Both the position numbers and the translations under genes were made by a program. Below are positions 33,664 to 42,784 of a stretch of DNA of 64,000 nucleotides, piece after piece; position 1 is the first letter of the stretch; each line of letters opens with the position of its first letter. The DNA lies in the NCBI RefSeq assembly GCF_002979975.1, contig NZ_PCQD01000005.1, forward strand, positions 316,071 through 380,070, written 5' to 3'. Source of the DNA: Pseudomonas sp. MYb185 (GTDB lineage: Bacteria; Pseudomonadota; Gammaproteobacteria; Pseudomonadales; Pseudomonadaceae). The notes under the pieces were generated by a model, which was given only the letters and a program-made list of their open reading frames with translations, ran no database searches and had not been told where the DNA came from.

Positions 33664-33726
33664 CTGCGGCCATGCCATCACCCACTCGGCAGTGCCTAGT
33701 GCAAATGATGCCCCTGGATCGGCGTG

Positions 33727-33834
33727 ATGATTGTGCTCGGTGTGATCTTTACGCTGCTGGGTGCTTCGTTGCTGCTGGTTTTCGCGCTCGACCGGCTGTT
33801 CGGCTTTCTGCGACCTGCCATGAAAACTGCTTGA
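33727..33834 (+). CDS. Small membrane protein between PepSY and receptor genes
   Basis: This 35-residue frame, MIVLGVIFTLLGASLLLVFA, ends LDRLFGFLRPAMKTA. It is a single membrane helix with a basic tail. It fits the 190-base gap well, but no good ribosome-binding site is seen; a GTG one codon earlier is possible. Other siderophore-receptor clusters carry small membrane proteins at this place. Confidence 0.45.
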   Translation: MIVLGVIFTLLGASLLLVFALDRLFGFLRPAMKTA

Positions 33835-33856
33835 ACTCGCCATAAGGAAAACAAGG

Positions 33857-35782
33857 ATGCCTCACATATTTACCCTGCGCAGTAGCCTTAGTCTGCTGAT
33901 TTGCGCAAGTGCCCTGCCTGTCTGGGCTGCCGAGCCCATTATGGAGCTGCCGGCCGTCACGGTGGTTGGCTCGGCCATCATCGATCAGAACCATGTCGAC
34001 CGCTTCGCTAGTCTGGCAACGGTGGTCGACGAGCAGCAGATTCGCGATCTCAATGCTCTTGATCTATCTTCGGCGTTGCGGCGTACCCCAGGTGTCACGG
34101 TTTCGCGGTTCAACCCGGTCGGTTCCTTCGGCGGCGCGGAGGGCGGCGCGGTCTATATCCGAGGCATGGGTGCCAGCCGCCCAGGTAGCGAGATCAAGAC
34201 CTATATTGACGGTGTACCTTTCTACATGCCGGTGTGGAATCATCCGCTGCTCGACCTGCTGCCGGTCAACGGCATGCAGCGCATCAGTGTGTACAAGGGG
34301 CCGCAGCCGCAGCAGTTCGGTAACGCCTTCGCCGCCATCGATCTCACCCCACGCCAGGCTGAGGCCGGCGACAATCATCACGGCGAACTGCGGCTCACCG
34401 GTGGCAGCTTCCGTACCTTTACCGAGCAGGTCTTGTTGACCGGGCGCAGCGGCGCGTGGGATTACTCACTCGCGCAGGGTGCTGCGCGCTCCGACGGTGA
34501 CCGCGACGATGGCGACGGCCGCCTGAGCAACGGCATGGCCCGCATCGGCTACCGTATTGGCGACAATTGGTCGGCCAGCCTATTGACCTTGCATGCCGAC
34601 AACCGGGCCTCCGACCCGGGCCAGAAGGGGTTACCGAACACCAAAAATGGCGAGTTCAACACCCGTGGCACGCTGGTCGCGCTGTCGCTGGAGCATGACT
34701 ACGAGCAGGCCCAGGGCAGCATCAAGCTGTATCGTAACGAGGGACGTGGTAGTGCTCTGGATCAGTCCGGGCTGGATGGCGACACCATCACCGACTTCAC
34801 CATGCAGGGCATGCGCTGGCAGGAGAGTCTGCAGCCTTGGCAAGGAGGAAAGGTCGCGTTGGGTCTGGATGTGGACGAGACGGAGGGCGAGGTTAAGTTC
34901 CGCCGTGTCTTGCCTGCGCCGCAGGATCGCTTTGACACGCCGACCTTGCGCCTGACTTCGCCATACATTGCGCTGAGCCAGGCCATCGAATTGAGTCAGG
35001 ACTGGACGCTGACCCCCTCGGCCGGTATCCGACACTACGACCATAACGTTTACCAAAGTAGCAACGCGCCGCATGCCGGCCTGTTGCTGTCGACGGACAA
35101 TGTGGAGTTTCGTGCGAATGCTTCGCGTGGCATCAACTATCCCGGCCTGGAAACTTCGGTGTTGTCGCACCTGATCCCGGCACTCGGGCAGAGCTGGAGA
35201 AAGCTGGAGCCTGAGCGCGTCGACCATCAGGAACTGGGCGTCAAGTTCAACCCCTTCGCCGACACCACCCTGGATATCGCGGTATTCAAGGATAAGCTCA
35301 AGGATCGTTACCTGTTCGCCTTCCCGCCAGCGGTATCGCAGCCGGCTTATGTCAACCTCGGCGACTACGAGATGCGCGGTGCCGAGACGAGTTGGCAACA
35401 ACGCTGGACATCCAACTGGAGCAGTTTCGTCGGTTTCACCTGGCTCGACCCGAGCCTGAAGACGTTGCCCTATGCGCCGAAGCGTTCGCTGTCGGTGGGT
35501 ACCACCTATGAGATCGGGCCATGGCGCCTGAACGCCGATGCGCAATACCAGAGTTCGATGTACGTACTGCAACAGGAGCGCACCGAGGGTGCCAGCAACT
35601 TCGAGAAGGTCGACGCCTTCACGGTGGTCAACCTGCGTGTCGGCCACGCCGTGCCGGCTATGGGTGAGGTGGGGGAGGTGTTCGTTGCCCTGGAGAACCT
35701 GTTCGACCGCGGTTACGCCTACCGCACGGGTTATCCGATGCCGGGCACTTCGGCGCAAATGGGCGTGAGAATGGGATTTTGA
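33857..35782 (+). CDS. TonB-dependent outer-membrane receptor
   Basis: This 641-residue receptor has a signal peptide ending PVWAAE, a TonB box ELPAVTVVGSA, a plug with LSSALRRTPGVTVSRFN and VYIRGMGASRPGSEIKTYID, and a barrel ending GVRMGF. AAGG precedes the start. The substrate cannot be read directly; the flanking copper-related genes suggest a copper complex. The following gene starts two bases after the stop. Confidence 0.85.
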   Translation: MPHIFTLRSSLSLLICASALPVWAAEPIMELPAVTVVGSAIIDQNHVDRFASLATVVDEQQIRDLNALDLSSALRRTPGVTVSRFNPVGSFGGAEGGAVYIRGMGASRPGSEIKTYIDGVPFYMPVWNHPLLDLLPVNGMQRISVYKGPQPQQFGNAFAAIDLTPRQAEAGDNHHGELRLTGGSFRTFTEQVLLTGRSGAWDYSLAQGAARSDGDRDDGDGRLSNGMARIGYRIGDNWSASLLTLHADNRASDPGQKGLPNTKNGEFNTRGTLVALSLEHDYEQAQGSIKLYRNEGRGSALDQSGLDGDTITDFTMQGMRWQESLQPWQGGKVALGLDVDETEGEVKFRRVLPAPQDRFDTPTLRLTSPYIALSQAIELSQDWTLTPSAGIRHYDHNVYQSSNAPHAGLLLSTDNVEFRANASRGINYPGLETSVLSHLIPALGQSWRKLEPERVDHQELGVKFNPFADTTLDIAVFKDKLKDRYLFAFPPAVSQPAYVNLGDYEMRGAETSWQQRWTSNWSSFVGFTWLDPSLKTLPYAPKRSLSVGTTYEIGPWRLNADAQYQSSMYVLQQERTEGASNFEKVDAFTVVNLRVGHAVPAMGEVGEVFVALENLFDRGYAYRTGYPMPGTSAQMGVRMGF

Positions 35783-35784
35783 AC

Positions 35785-36261
35785 ATGAAAATAATTCCAG
35801 CGCAGTGGGGCAAGAGGATGCTGATGATGAATATCGTACGGGTTATGGCCTTGGGCGTTGCGTTGTTGTCTGCGGGCGCCTGGGCAGGCGAAAGCGAGGA
35901 TAGTCAGGCCATCAAGCACCTGATGAAGCACACCTGGGAGCGGCCCAACGCGCCGCTACAGGTCAAGCCGGTTACCGTCGAAGAGGATTACGCCATCGCC
36001 GGGTGGACGCAGGACGAGCGAGGCGGGCGTGCCTTGCTGCAACGTACGGACGGTGCCTGGCGCGTGCTTATTTGCGCGGGTGATGGCCTTCTGGAAGAAG
36101 CGCTGTTGCTGGATGTCGGGCTTGATGCTGGGCAGACGGAGCGTTTGCTGACGCGCACGCGTGAGGCCGAGCGCGGCCTTTCTGACGCACACTTGGCGCG
36201 TCTGGCGCTATTTGGTAGGCCCGTCAGGGTCGACTCCGAGCATAGCCACTCGGCTCACTGA
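35785..36261 (+). CDS. Putative copper-uptake-associated periplasmic protein
   Basis: This 158-residue exported protein has a signal peptide around NIVRVMALGVALLSAGAWAG. The mature part contains QAIKHLMKHTWERPNAPLQV and VEEDYAIAGWTQDERGGRAL, and the C-terminus is His-rich (DSEHSHSAH). It resembles proteins annotated as copper uptake system-associated, next to PCuAC in Pseudomonas; this is recall, not a search. The start may instead be the ATG pair near 35824-35829, which would put the signal peptide first. Confidence 0.6.
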   Translation: MKIIPAQWGKRMLMMNIVRVMALGVALLSAGAWAGESEDSQAIKHLMKHTWERPNAPLQVKPVTVEEDYAIAGWTQDERGGRALLQRTDGAWRVLICAGDGLLEEALLLDVGLDAGQTERLLTRTREAERGLSDAHLARLALFGRPVRVDSEHSHSAH

Positions 36262-36308
36262 GCCTGTGCGAGTAAATAGATAGCTGTGATTGGGCTTCGT
36301 CATGTTAC

Positions 36309-36413
36309 ATGCCACATCATCTCTATGTCCTCGGAGCCGATTATCGGGCCATCGACAAACTGACTCCCGGCGACGGTTGCGCACTGTATGCCGGGTTAAC
36401 CCTGGATTTCTGA
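36309..36413 (+). pseudogene. Possible remnant of an outer-membrane protein C-terminus
   Basis: The frame MPHHLYVLGADYRAIDKLTP ends GDGCALYAGLTLDF. It looks coding and ends in Phe, as outer-membrane barrels do. No ribosome-binding site or longer frame supports a real gene. It lies in the gap before the PCuAC gene. Confidence 0.3.
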
Positions 36414-36445
36414 TGTTTTCGTTTTTCCACAAGGAGGCAATACCC

Positions 36446-36922
36446 ATGACACTAAAGAAAACCCTGATCGGACTGTCCCTACTGCTGCCGACTCTGTTGG
36501 TGCAGGCCCACGAATATGAGGCCGGCCAGCTGCATATCGACCACCCCTGGTCCCGTGAGATGCCGCCAGTGGCGCCGACTGCTGCTGCCTATTTCGTGAT
36601 CCACAACAAGGGCAGCGAAGCTGATCGTCTGCTGCGTGCCAGTACACCGGTGGCGGGCAAAGCCGAGCTGCACGAGCATGTGCACGCGGACGGCATGATG
36701 AAAATGCAGGAAGTCAAGGTGGTCACGATCCCTGCCGGTGGGGAGGTGGCGTTCGAGCCTATGGGGTATCACGTCATGCTTCTGGACGTGACGCAGCAAG
36801 CCAAGGATGGAGAGCACTTTCCGCTGACACTGACCTTCGAGAAGGCTGGCGAGGTCGAGGTCGAGGTCGCAGTGCATAAGGAAGCACCGGCCGGCTATGA
36901 CCACGGTGAACACCACCACTGA
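36446..36922 (+). CDS. PCuAC-type periplasmic copper chaperone (DUF461)
   Basis: This 158-residue exported protein has a signal peptide ending LLVQAHE and the PCuAC copper(I) site: His of ELHEHVHADG, Met of MMKMQEVK, and GYHVMLLD, all within residues 73-115. The tail is His-rich (YDHGEHHH). PCuAC delivers Cu(I) to cytochrome oxidase CuA together with SCO proteins. AAGGAGG lies eight bases before the ATG at 36446; a longer frame from 36290 has no such site. An SCO gene follows. Confidence 0.9.
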   Translation: MTLKKTLIGLSLLLPTLLVQAHEYEAGQLHIDHPWSREMPPVAPTAAAYFVIHNKGSEADRLLRASTPVAGKAELHEHVHADGMMKMQEVKVVTIPAGGEVAFEPMGYHVMLLDVTQQAKDGEHFPLTLTFEKAGEVEVEVAVHKEAPAGYDHGEHHH

Positions 36923-37044
36923 TGCCTCTTACAGCCCGTAACGTTTCTATCTTGCGGGCTTTCGTTGGGATTGTGTTGTTTCGCTTGGCTTCGCCAGCTG
37001 GCTGACGGTGACGTGGGCTATAGCGTCTTATAAATGGAGTAGGT

Positions 37045-37683
37045 ATGTCTATTTCACGTAACTGGCTGTTGTTTTTACTGCCCCTTTTTTTACTCGGTGG
37101 CGGAGGTGTCCTTGGTTTAATGAATTCCAAGTCGTCGCCAGAGGCAGCGCAATTGGCCCAAGCAGGAATAATCCTGCTGCCAGCGGCGCGAGAGCTGACA
37201 GAGGTCTATATCGACACAATCGATGGCCAGCGCTTCAGTCCGGCCTTTTTCGAGGGAAGATGGACGTTGGTGCTATTCGGCTATACCTACTGCCCGGACA
37301 TCTGTCCTGCGACGTTAAGTGAGCTGCAGCGGATTCGGGCTGCAATGCCGGAGGAGGTACGAAATCGACTGGGGGTAACCATGATTAGTGTTGATCCTCA
37401 GCGCGATACCCATGAGCGCTTGCAGCAGTATATGAACTACTTCGATCCGGCTTTTATGGGCATGACTGGTGAGATTTCGGAAGTGCAGAAGGCTTCTTCT
37501 CTCATGGGGCAGGCTTTTGTGCCGGGCAATACTAGCAAAGAGCATTACACGGTGGATCACAGTGGCAACTTGGCGCTGATCGATCCTCAGGGACGGCAGG
37601 TGGGCTATGTTCGTGGGCCATTGCGGGAGTCCGAATTGATTCAGCAGCTTCCTAAGTTACTGCGGCTTGATGTCTTGCCGTGA
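37045..37683 (+). CDS. SCO1/SenC-family copper chaperone
   Basis: This 212-residue membrane-anchored protein has an N-terminal helix (LLFLLPLFLLGGGGVLGL) and a thioredoxin fold with FGYTYCPDICPATL. CPDIC (C-x3-C, about residues 83-87) and the His of TVDHSGN near 171 are the copper ligands. SCO proteins work with PCuAC in cytochrome oxidase assembly. This supports copper delivery rather than detoxification as the purpose of the island. Confidence 0.92.
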   Translation: MSISRNWLLFLLPLFLLGGGGVLGLMNSKSSPEAAQLAQAGIILLPAARELTEVYIDTIDGQRFSPAFFEGRWTLVLFGYTYCPDICPATLSELQRIRAAMPEEVRNRLGVTMISVDPQRDTHERLQQYMNYFDPAFMGMTGEISEVQKASSLMGQAFVPGNTSKEHYTVDHSGNLALIDPQGRQVGYVRGPLRESELIQQLPKLLRLDVLP

Positions 37684-37985
37684 CGCCATGAGGTGCTGCT
37701 GGTACGGCCTCCAGCCAACCATCTTGTTTCTGAGAAGACAGCAGCAATGCTTGGTACTTATCTGTGGCGGTTTATCGCACTGAGTCCATTGCACTACGGG
37801 TTATTAGGATCACTGAAAGAGGTAAAGGCCCTTGTTGGAGGGGCTTTGTGTGTCATCCCGACCATCGACAGGCCGCTGTTCAGCGGCGCTTGATGAAGAC
37901 CAGAAAAGGACGGGCATCGCCCGACATTTCTCTGCTGTGGTCCGTGGCTCGTGCCTGTCGATAACAACGAGAAGGAATGCAATTA
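37684..37985. other. Intergenic region before the third receptor gene
   Basis: There is no gene. A terminator-like stem (AAAGGCCC/GGGGCTTT, one mismatch) lies at 37824-37847 and a perfect GCCGCT-GTTC-AGCGGC hairpin at 37872-37887. The receptor, MbnP and MbnH genes downstream probably form a separate transcription unit. Confidence 0.4.
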
Positions 37986-40049
37986 ATGTACGATTTTTCC
38001 CTTTTGTCAGCTATACCGCGTAAGCCGCTGGTGCGTGCCATCCGACGGGTATGTGTCCTGCCAGTGCTATTCTGCGGCGTCGCCCTGGCGGCCGAGATGA
38101 GCGTGGACTCGCTGCTGCTTGACAGCACCACGGTGACGGCTACCCGCACCAGTAACAGCGTTTTCGAGCTGCCCGTATCGGTTTCCACCGTGACCCGTGA
38201 AGAGCTGGATGACGCTCAGGCCGATACCCTGTCACGGGTGCTGCGCAGCGTGCCGGGGGTGAACTATGGCGGCGGCCCGCGCCCGGCGGCGCAGAGCCCG
38301 GCCATTCGCGGTCTGCAGGGTCCTCGGGTGATCCTGACGGTGGATGGCGCGCGGCGTAACAACGAAGGCGGGGTCAACACTCCGCTGTTGCTCGACCCGG
38401 ATTTCATCCGCCAGGTCGATGTGGTGCGTGGGCCGATGTCGGCTGCCTACGGCAGTGGTGGACTGGGTGGGGTGATGGCCTTCGATACCATTCGCGCCGA
38501 GGATTTCGTCGAGCCCGGTGAGGTGTTCGGTGGGCGTCTCAAGGCGGGTTACCGCAGCGCCACGGAGGCTTTTTCCAGCAACCTGACGGCTGCCGCGATG
38601 GGCGAGCGTGCGGACGTACTGGCCAGTGTCACTTACCGCAATTACGACAGCATCCACACCGGCAAGGGCGGTGAACATGCCGAATACCCCAATGACGGTG
38701 ATCTACAGAGTGCTCTGTTCAAAACCGGCTTCAGCCTCAATGAGTTCAATCGCTTCGATCTGGCCTATCAGAGCTTCGATGACGAGTTCGTCGGGCCGAC
38801 TAACCCTGGTGGCAACCTGTTGTTCCCGTTCGACCAGGAACTGCGCCGCCGTCAGGAGCAGTACAGCGGCAGCTGGAGCTTTCAGAATGCCGGGCAGTCA
38901 CTCATCGACGGCAAGCTGAGCCTGTACAAGACGCGTTTTAAGCTCGATGGTGAGAGCCGTTCCGTGCCTCGCCAGCCGGATACCACGACCATGACCGAGA
39001 CAGTCGGTGGCAGCTTGCAGAACAGCAGCCGCTTAGCCATGGGCGACTGGGTGCAGCACCGCTTCACCTATGGCGTGGACTTCTACAAGGACACCAGCGT
39101 GAACACCTCCAACGGTCAGGGCAATTCGGTGCTGCCAGATGGCGAGTTGCGCTCGCTGGGCGGCTTCGTGCAGGACGAAATCAGCTTCCTGGAAAAATGG
39201 ACGCTGATCGGTGCGTTGCGCCACGACGACTATCAACTGACTTCGCCAGGGCAGAGCAGCACTAGTCACAACCGGTTATCGCCGAAGATCGCGTTGAAGT
39301 ATCAGCCTTGGGAGCCACTCGGCGTCTTCATCAGCTACGGCGAGGCTTTCCGTGCACCGACGTTGACCGAGATGTTCGGCAACCTCAACACCAACCGGGC
39401 GTTGTTCAACTTCAGGCCCAACTCGGCGCTCAAACCGGAGCTGAGTCGTACCAAGGAAGCCGGCTTCACCCTCGACATGGCCAATCTGCTGGCGGCGGGT
39501 GACCAGTTGCGCTTCAAGGCCACCTACTTCGATGAAGAGGTCAAGGATCTGATCGACCAACAAGTGGTGGGCACCTACGTACGCGAGGCACCCTTCGCCG
39601 GTACTGGTCTGGTCTTCCAGCGTCGCAACGTTGCCGAAGCCGAGCGCCATGGAGGAGAGATCGAGGCCGCTTACCAGTATGAGCGCCTGTCAGTGGGCCT
39701 AGGCTATTCGCGCATGCGTTCGCGCAACGCCGAGACCCATGATCACCTCTACTCGCCGCCGGACAAGTTGACCCTGGCCATGCAGTACCGCCTGGATGAC
39801 AACTGGTCGCTGAACTATCAGGGGCAGTTCGTTCAGGCCCAGGATTATGACGCGACTGTACTGCGGCAGCGTGCCGGCTACGGCTTGCACGATATTGGCG
39901 TGGCCTACGAGACAAGGCAGTACCGCGTCGATCTGGGCGTAAGCAACCTGTTCGACAAGGCCTATGCTACTTATCAGCAGTCCCAGGCCAACACCTTCAG
40001 CTACGAGGAAGGCCGTAGCGTCAATCTCACGCTGAGCATGCGTTTCTAG
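37986..40049 (+). CDS. TonB-dependent receptor (heme/hemoglobin-receptor type) linked to MbnP/MbnH
   Basis: This 687-residue receptor has a signal peptide ending VALAAEM, a TonB box region STTVTATRTSN, a plug with ADTLSRVLRSVPGVNYGGGP and TVDGARRNNEGG, and a barrel ending LTLSMRF. The sequence type is that of heme receptors, but receptors of this kind often precede MbnP/MbnH genes. The ATG at 37986 has AAGGA nine bases upstream; the one at 37977 is too close to it. The MbnP gene follows ten bases after the stop. Confidence 0.85.
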   Translation: MYDFSLLSAIPRKPLVRAIRRVCVLPVLFCGVALAAEMSVDSLLLDSTTVTATRTSNSVFELPVSVSTVTREELDDAQADTLSRVLRSVPGVNYGGGPRPAAQSPAIRGLQGPRVILTVDGARRNNEGGVNTPLLLDPDFIRQVDVVRGPMSAAYGSGGLGGVMAFDTIRAEDFVEPGEVFGGRLKAGYRSATEAFSSNLTAAAMGERADVLASVTYRNYDSIHTGKGGEHAEYPNDGDLQSALFKTGFSLNEFNRFDLAYQSFDDEFVGPTNPGGNLLFPFDQELRRRQEQYSGSWSFQNAGQSLIDGKLSLYKTRFKLDGESRSVPRQPDTTTMTETVGGSLQNSSRLAMGDWVQHRFTYGVDFYKDTSVNTSNGQGNSVLPDGELRSLGGFVQDEISFLEKWTLIGALRHDDYQLTSPGQSSTSHNRLSPKIALKYQPWEPLGVFISYGEAFRAPTLTEMFGNLNTNRALFNFRPNSALKPELSRTKEAGFTLDMANLLAAGDQLRFKATYFDEEVKDLIDQQVVGTYVREAPFAGTGLVFQRRNVAEAERHGGEIEAAYQYERLSVGLGYSRMRSRNAETHDHLYSPPDKLTLAMQYRLDDNWSLNYQGQFVQAQDYDATVLRQRAGYGLHDIGVAYETRQYRVDLGVSNLFDKAYATYQQSQANTFSYEEGRSVNLTLSMRF

Positions 40050-40058
40050 GAGGTGGGC

Positions 40059-40940
40059 ATGAACACGTCGAAGTGTTTTGGCTTGCTCGCTTCTGCCGCC
40101 CTGGTGGGGGCGTGCAGTCACCCTGTCACGCACGAGGCTCAATCGCAGAGCATTGCCTTCGAGCTGCTGGCCAATGGCCAGTCAGCGCGCTGCTCCGCAC
40201 CGCTTGGACCGTTGGGGCGTGATCAGATACCGGCGCAGTTGCACGATGCGCGTTTCTACGTGCAGGACGTCGTACTGATCGCTAAAGATGGCCGCCACGT
40301 ACCGCTACAACTGACAACCAGCGATTGGCAGAACGCCAATGTGGCGCTGCTCGACTTCGAGGATGGCAGCGGCCAATGCGTGGGTGGCACACCCGAGACC
40401 AATCATGAGGTGCGTGGCAGCATTCCGCCTGGCGATTACGTTGGCCTGGCACTGACCCTCGGCGTACCGCCAGGGCTCAATCACACCAGCACCGAGCTGG
40501 AGCCGCCGCCGCTGGATATCGCCGCCATGGGATGGAGTTGGCAGGCCGGCCGCAAGTTCGCCAAGCTCGAGGTCGATCCGCAGGGCGGGGCGGCCAAGGT
40601 CGATGGCTCGCGTTCGGCGACCTGGTATGTGCACCTGGGCTCCACAGGTTGCACGGGCAATCCGGTTACGGGCGAGACGGTCAGTTGCCTGCGCGGCAAT
40701 CGCCTGCCGCTGCTGTTCGAACGCTTCGATCCACGGCAGGATGCTGTCGTGGTCGACTTGTCCGCGTTGCTCGCTGGCAGCGACATCGGTCGTGATCAGG
40801 GCATGGCGGTGGGTTGCATGAGTGGCCCGGACGATCCCGAGTGCGGCCCGGTATTCGAGCGCCTGGGGCTGAGTCTGCAGAGCGGTGAGCCGCTGCAGCC
40901 TGGGCATTCACCGAGTGTCGCGCGCGGGGCGCGGCCATGA
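40059..40940 (+). CDS. mbnP: MbnP family protein (four-Cys metallo-mystery-pair protein)
   Basis: This 293-residue probable lipoprotein has the N-terminus MNTSKCFGLLASAALVGACS with a lipobox-like VGAC. The body contains LHDARFYVQDVVLIAKDGRH, STGCTGNPVTGETVSCLRGN and GCMSGPDDPECGPVFERLGL, the Cys pairs and GPVFERLGL typical of TIGR04052. In methanotrophs MbnH converts a Trp of MbnP to kynurenine and MbnP binds copper. GGAGG lies five bases before the ATG at 40059. It overlaps mbnH by four bases. Confidence 0.88.
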   Translation: MNTSKCFGLLASAALVGACSHPVTHEAQSQSIAFELLANGQSARCSAPLGPLGRDQIPAQLHDARFYVQDVVLIAKDGRHVPLQLTTSDWQNANVALLDFEDGSGQCVGGTPETNHEVRGSIPPGDYVGLALTLGVPPGLNHTSTELEPPPLDIAAMGWSWQAGRKFAKLEVDPQGGAAKVDGSRSATWYVHLGSTGCTGNPVTGETVSCLRGNRLPLLFERFDPRQDAVVVDLSALLAGSDIGRDQGMAVGCMSGPDDPECGPVFERLGLSLQSGEPLQPGHSPSVARGARP

Positions 40941-42064
40941 AGTTGGGGCGAATCTGCTGTGGTCTGGCAGGTCTGCTATTGAGCCTGTCGGGTATGGCGG
41001 TCGAGGGCTGGGACTGGCAACTGCCTTCACACGTGCCGGAGCCCCGTGTGCCACAGGATAATCCGATGAGTGCGGCGAAAGTCGAGCTAGGCCGGCACTT
41101 GTTCTACGACCCGCGTTTGTCCGGCAATGGCACCCAGTCCTGCGCTACTTGTCATGTGCAGGAGCAAGCCTTCAGTGATGGCAAGGTACTGTCCACCGGC
41201 AGTACGGGGGAAACTACCCACCGCAATGCCCCCGGGCTGGCCAATGTCGCTTGGCATGCCACCTACAACTGGGCCAATCCTGCCATCGTCACGTTGGAGA
41301 GGCAGATGGAGGTGCCGTTGTTCGGTGACGACCCGGTGGAAATGGGCATCACCGATGGCAATCGGGCCCAGGTGCTGCAGCGCTTGCGTGATGAGCCACT
41401 TTACCCGCCACTGTTCACAGCGGCATTTCCCGAGCAGGACGAGCCGCTGAGCATGGGCTCGGTGATTAAGGCGATTGCCGCCTTCGAGCGCAGCCTAATT
41501 GCTGTCGACAGCCGCTATGACCGTTATCTGCAAGGGCAGGGCGGATTGACGGCCTCCGAGCTGCGCGGCAAGGATCTGTTCTTCAGCGAAAAGGCCGAGT
41601 GTCATCACTGTCATGGCAGCTTCAACTTTAACGACCAGGTCGTGCATGCCCGCTCGCGCCAGGTGGAGATGCCCTTTCATAACACTGGTTTGTACAACCT
41701 CAATGGTGAGGGCGCTTATCCCTTCCCCAATCGCGGCGTCTTTGAGCTCAGTGGCGAGCCGCGCGACATGGGCGCTTTTCGTGCACCCAGCCTGCGCAAC
41801 GTGGCGTTGACTGCGCCCTATTTCCATGACGGCAGTGCAGCCACTTTGCGCGAAGTGCTGGGCTTCTACTCGCAGGGCGGACGCAACGTCGAGCATGGCC
41901 CCAGGAGTGGCGATGGCCGGCTCAATCCGTACAAGAGCGGGCTAATCGTGCGCGTTGGTTTCAGCGAGCAGGAAATCGGTGACCTACTGGCCTTTCTCGA
42001 AAGCCTAACCGATGAATCGTTGCTGCGTAAATCTGCTCATTCGGACCCCTGGCAAGGGGATTAA
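40937..42064 (+). CDS. mbnH: MbnH family di-heme enzyme
   Basis: This 375-residue exported protein is of the MauG/cytochrome c peroxidase type. The two heme motifs are CATCH (about residue 70) and CHHCH (about 222). NPMSAAKVELGRHLFYDPRL and the late FRAPSLRNVALTAPYFHDGS are characteristic. The signal peptide ends near GMAVEG. The four-base overlap with mbnP marks a coupled pair. No mbnA, mbnB or mbnC is present, so it probably matures MbnP for copper binding without methanobactin. Confidence 0.9.
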   Translation: MKLGRICCGLAGLLLSLSGMAVEGWDWQLPSHVPEPRVPQDNPMSAAKVELGRHLFYDPRLSGNGTQSCATCHVQEQAFSDGKVLSTGSTGETTHRNAPGLANVAWHATYNWANPAIVTLERQMEVPLFGDDPVEMGITDGNRAQVLQRLRDEPLYPPLFTAAFPEQDEPLSMGSVIKAIAAFERSLIAVDSRYDRYLQGQGGLTASELRGKDLFFSEKAECHHCHGSFNFNDQVVHARSRQVEMPFHNTGLYNLNGEGAYPFPNRGVFELSGEPRDMGAFRAPSLRNVALTAPYFHDGSAATLREVLGFYSQGGRNVEHGPRSGDGRLNPYKSGLIVRVGFSEQEIGDLLAFLESLTDESLLRKSAHSDPWQGD

Positions 42065-42099
42065 CGATTGTAGATATCCATTAATGCTTGCCATCATTT

Positions 42100-42690
42100 T
42101 TGGAGAGAATGATTACTGTGAGTCACGCCGAGTTTCCTGGAGACCATTTCGTTTAGGTCAGGCAATCACGGCCTGAGCGGTGTGTTGCTGGTAGTAGTGT
42201 GCCCCGGCGTCCGTTGGCGATATATATCCAATCGAGCTCAGTAGCTGCTGGTGGTTATACCAGTGAACCTTTACTTGTGCATTGTACTGGATCTGTACAC
42301 CAAGTTGGTGGCTGGCTGGCCGATGCATCATCGCCAAGATCGTCAGATGGTGATGCGTGCAGTGGAGATGGCTATTTGGCAATGTCAATGCGTTGGCAGA
42401 GTGATTCTGCACGCGGATAGAGGTAGCCAATTCGCAATGGTGACTATCAAGTTGCGCTGGCACGCAATTGGTTGATTTGTTCAGTGAGTGCAGTCAGCCA
42501 TCGTGGCGACAACGCGGCCTGCGAAGGATTCTTTGGCATGATCTAGCGTGAGTGATTTAACCGCAAGACGTACCGGACGATGGGCCAGTGTACTCAGCTA
42601 CATTGGATGGTTCCATAATCCACTTATGCGGCGCAGAATTGCCAAGGTTGAACAGCAGTTTTCCGATCTTTGAGAGGTGTCCGTTTAATC
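42100..42690. mobile_element. Rearranged IS3-family remnant
   Basis: Two transposase OrfB pieces face opposite ways. On the minus strand, 42164-42262 encode a C-terminus: VHWYNHQQLLSSIGYISPTD and AGAHYYQQHTAQAVIA. On the plus strand, about 42263-42590 encode the catalytic core: LYTKLVAGWPMHHRQDRQMV, ILHADRGSQFA and, after a frameshift, ACEGFFGMI. An internal inversion or nested insertion broke the element. It closes the right side of the copper island. Confidence 0.7.
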
Positions 42691-42784
42691 GGGGTAGGCC
42701 TGGCAATTCCAGTAATGTTTTTCTGAACACCAGATTCTCCTCTGGTGTTGGCTGACGGGGCTCGCTCGTCAGGGAAGGTTTTAT

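Noticed and set aside
33660..33845. 61-codon plus-strand frame between PepSY and receptor genes
   Set aside because: Low protein character, rich in Cys and Arg. The 35-residue frame in another phase is a better membrane protein.
34631..35758. 375-codon minus-strand frame opposite a TonB receptor
   Set aside because: The receptor frame has signal peptide, plug and terminal Phe; the antisense frame has none of these features.
30002..42064. Methanobactin biosynthesis cluster
   Set aside because: MbnP and MbnH are present, but no mbnB or mbnC homolog and no convincing precursor peptide; the 21-codon frame at 29411 lacks the Cys pattern.
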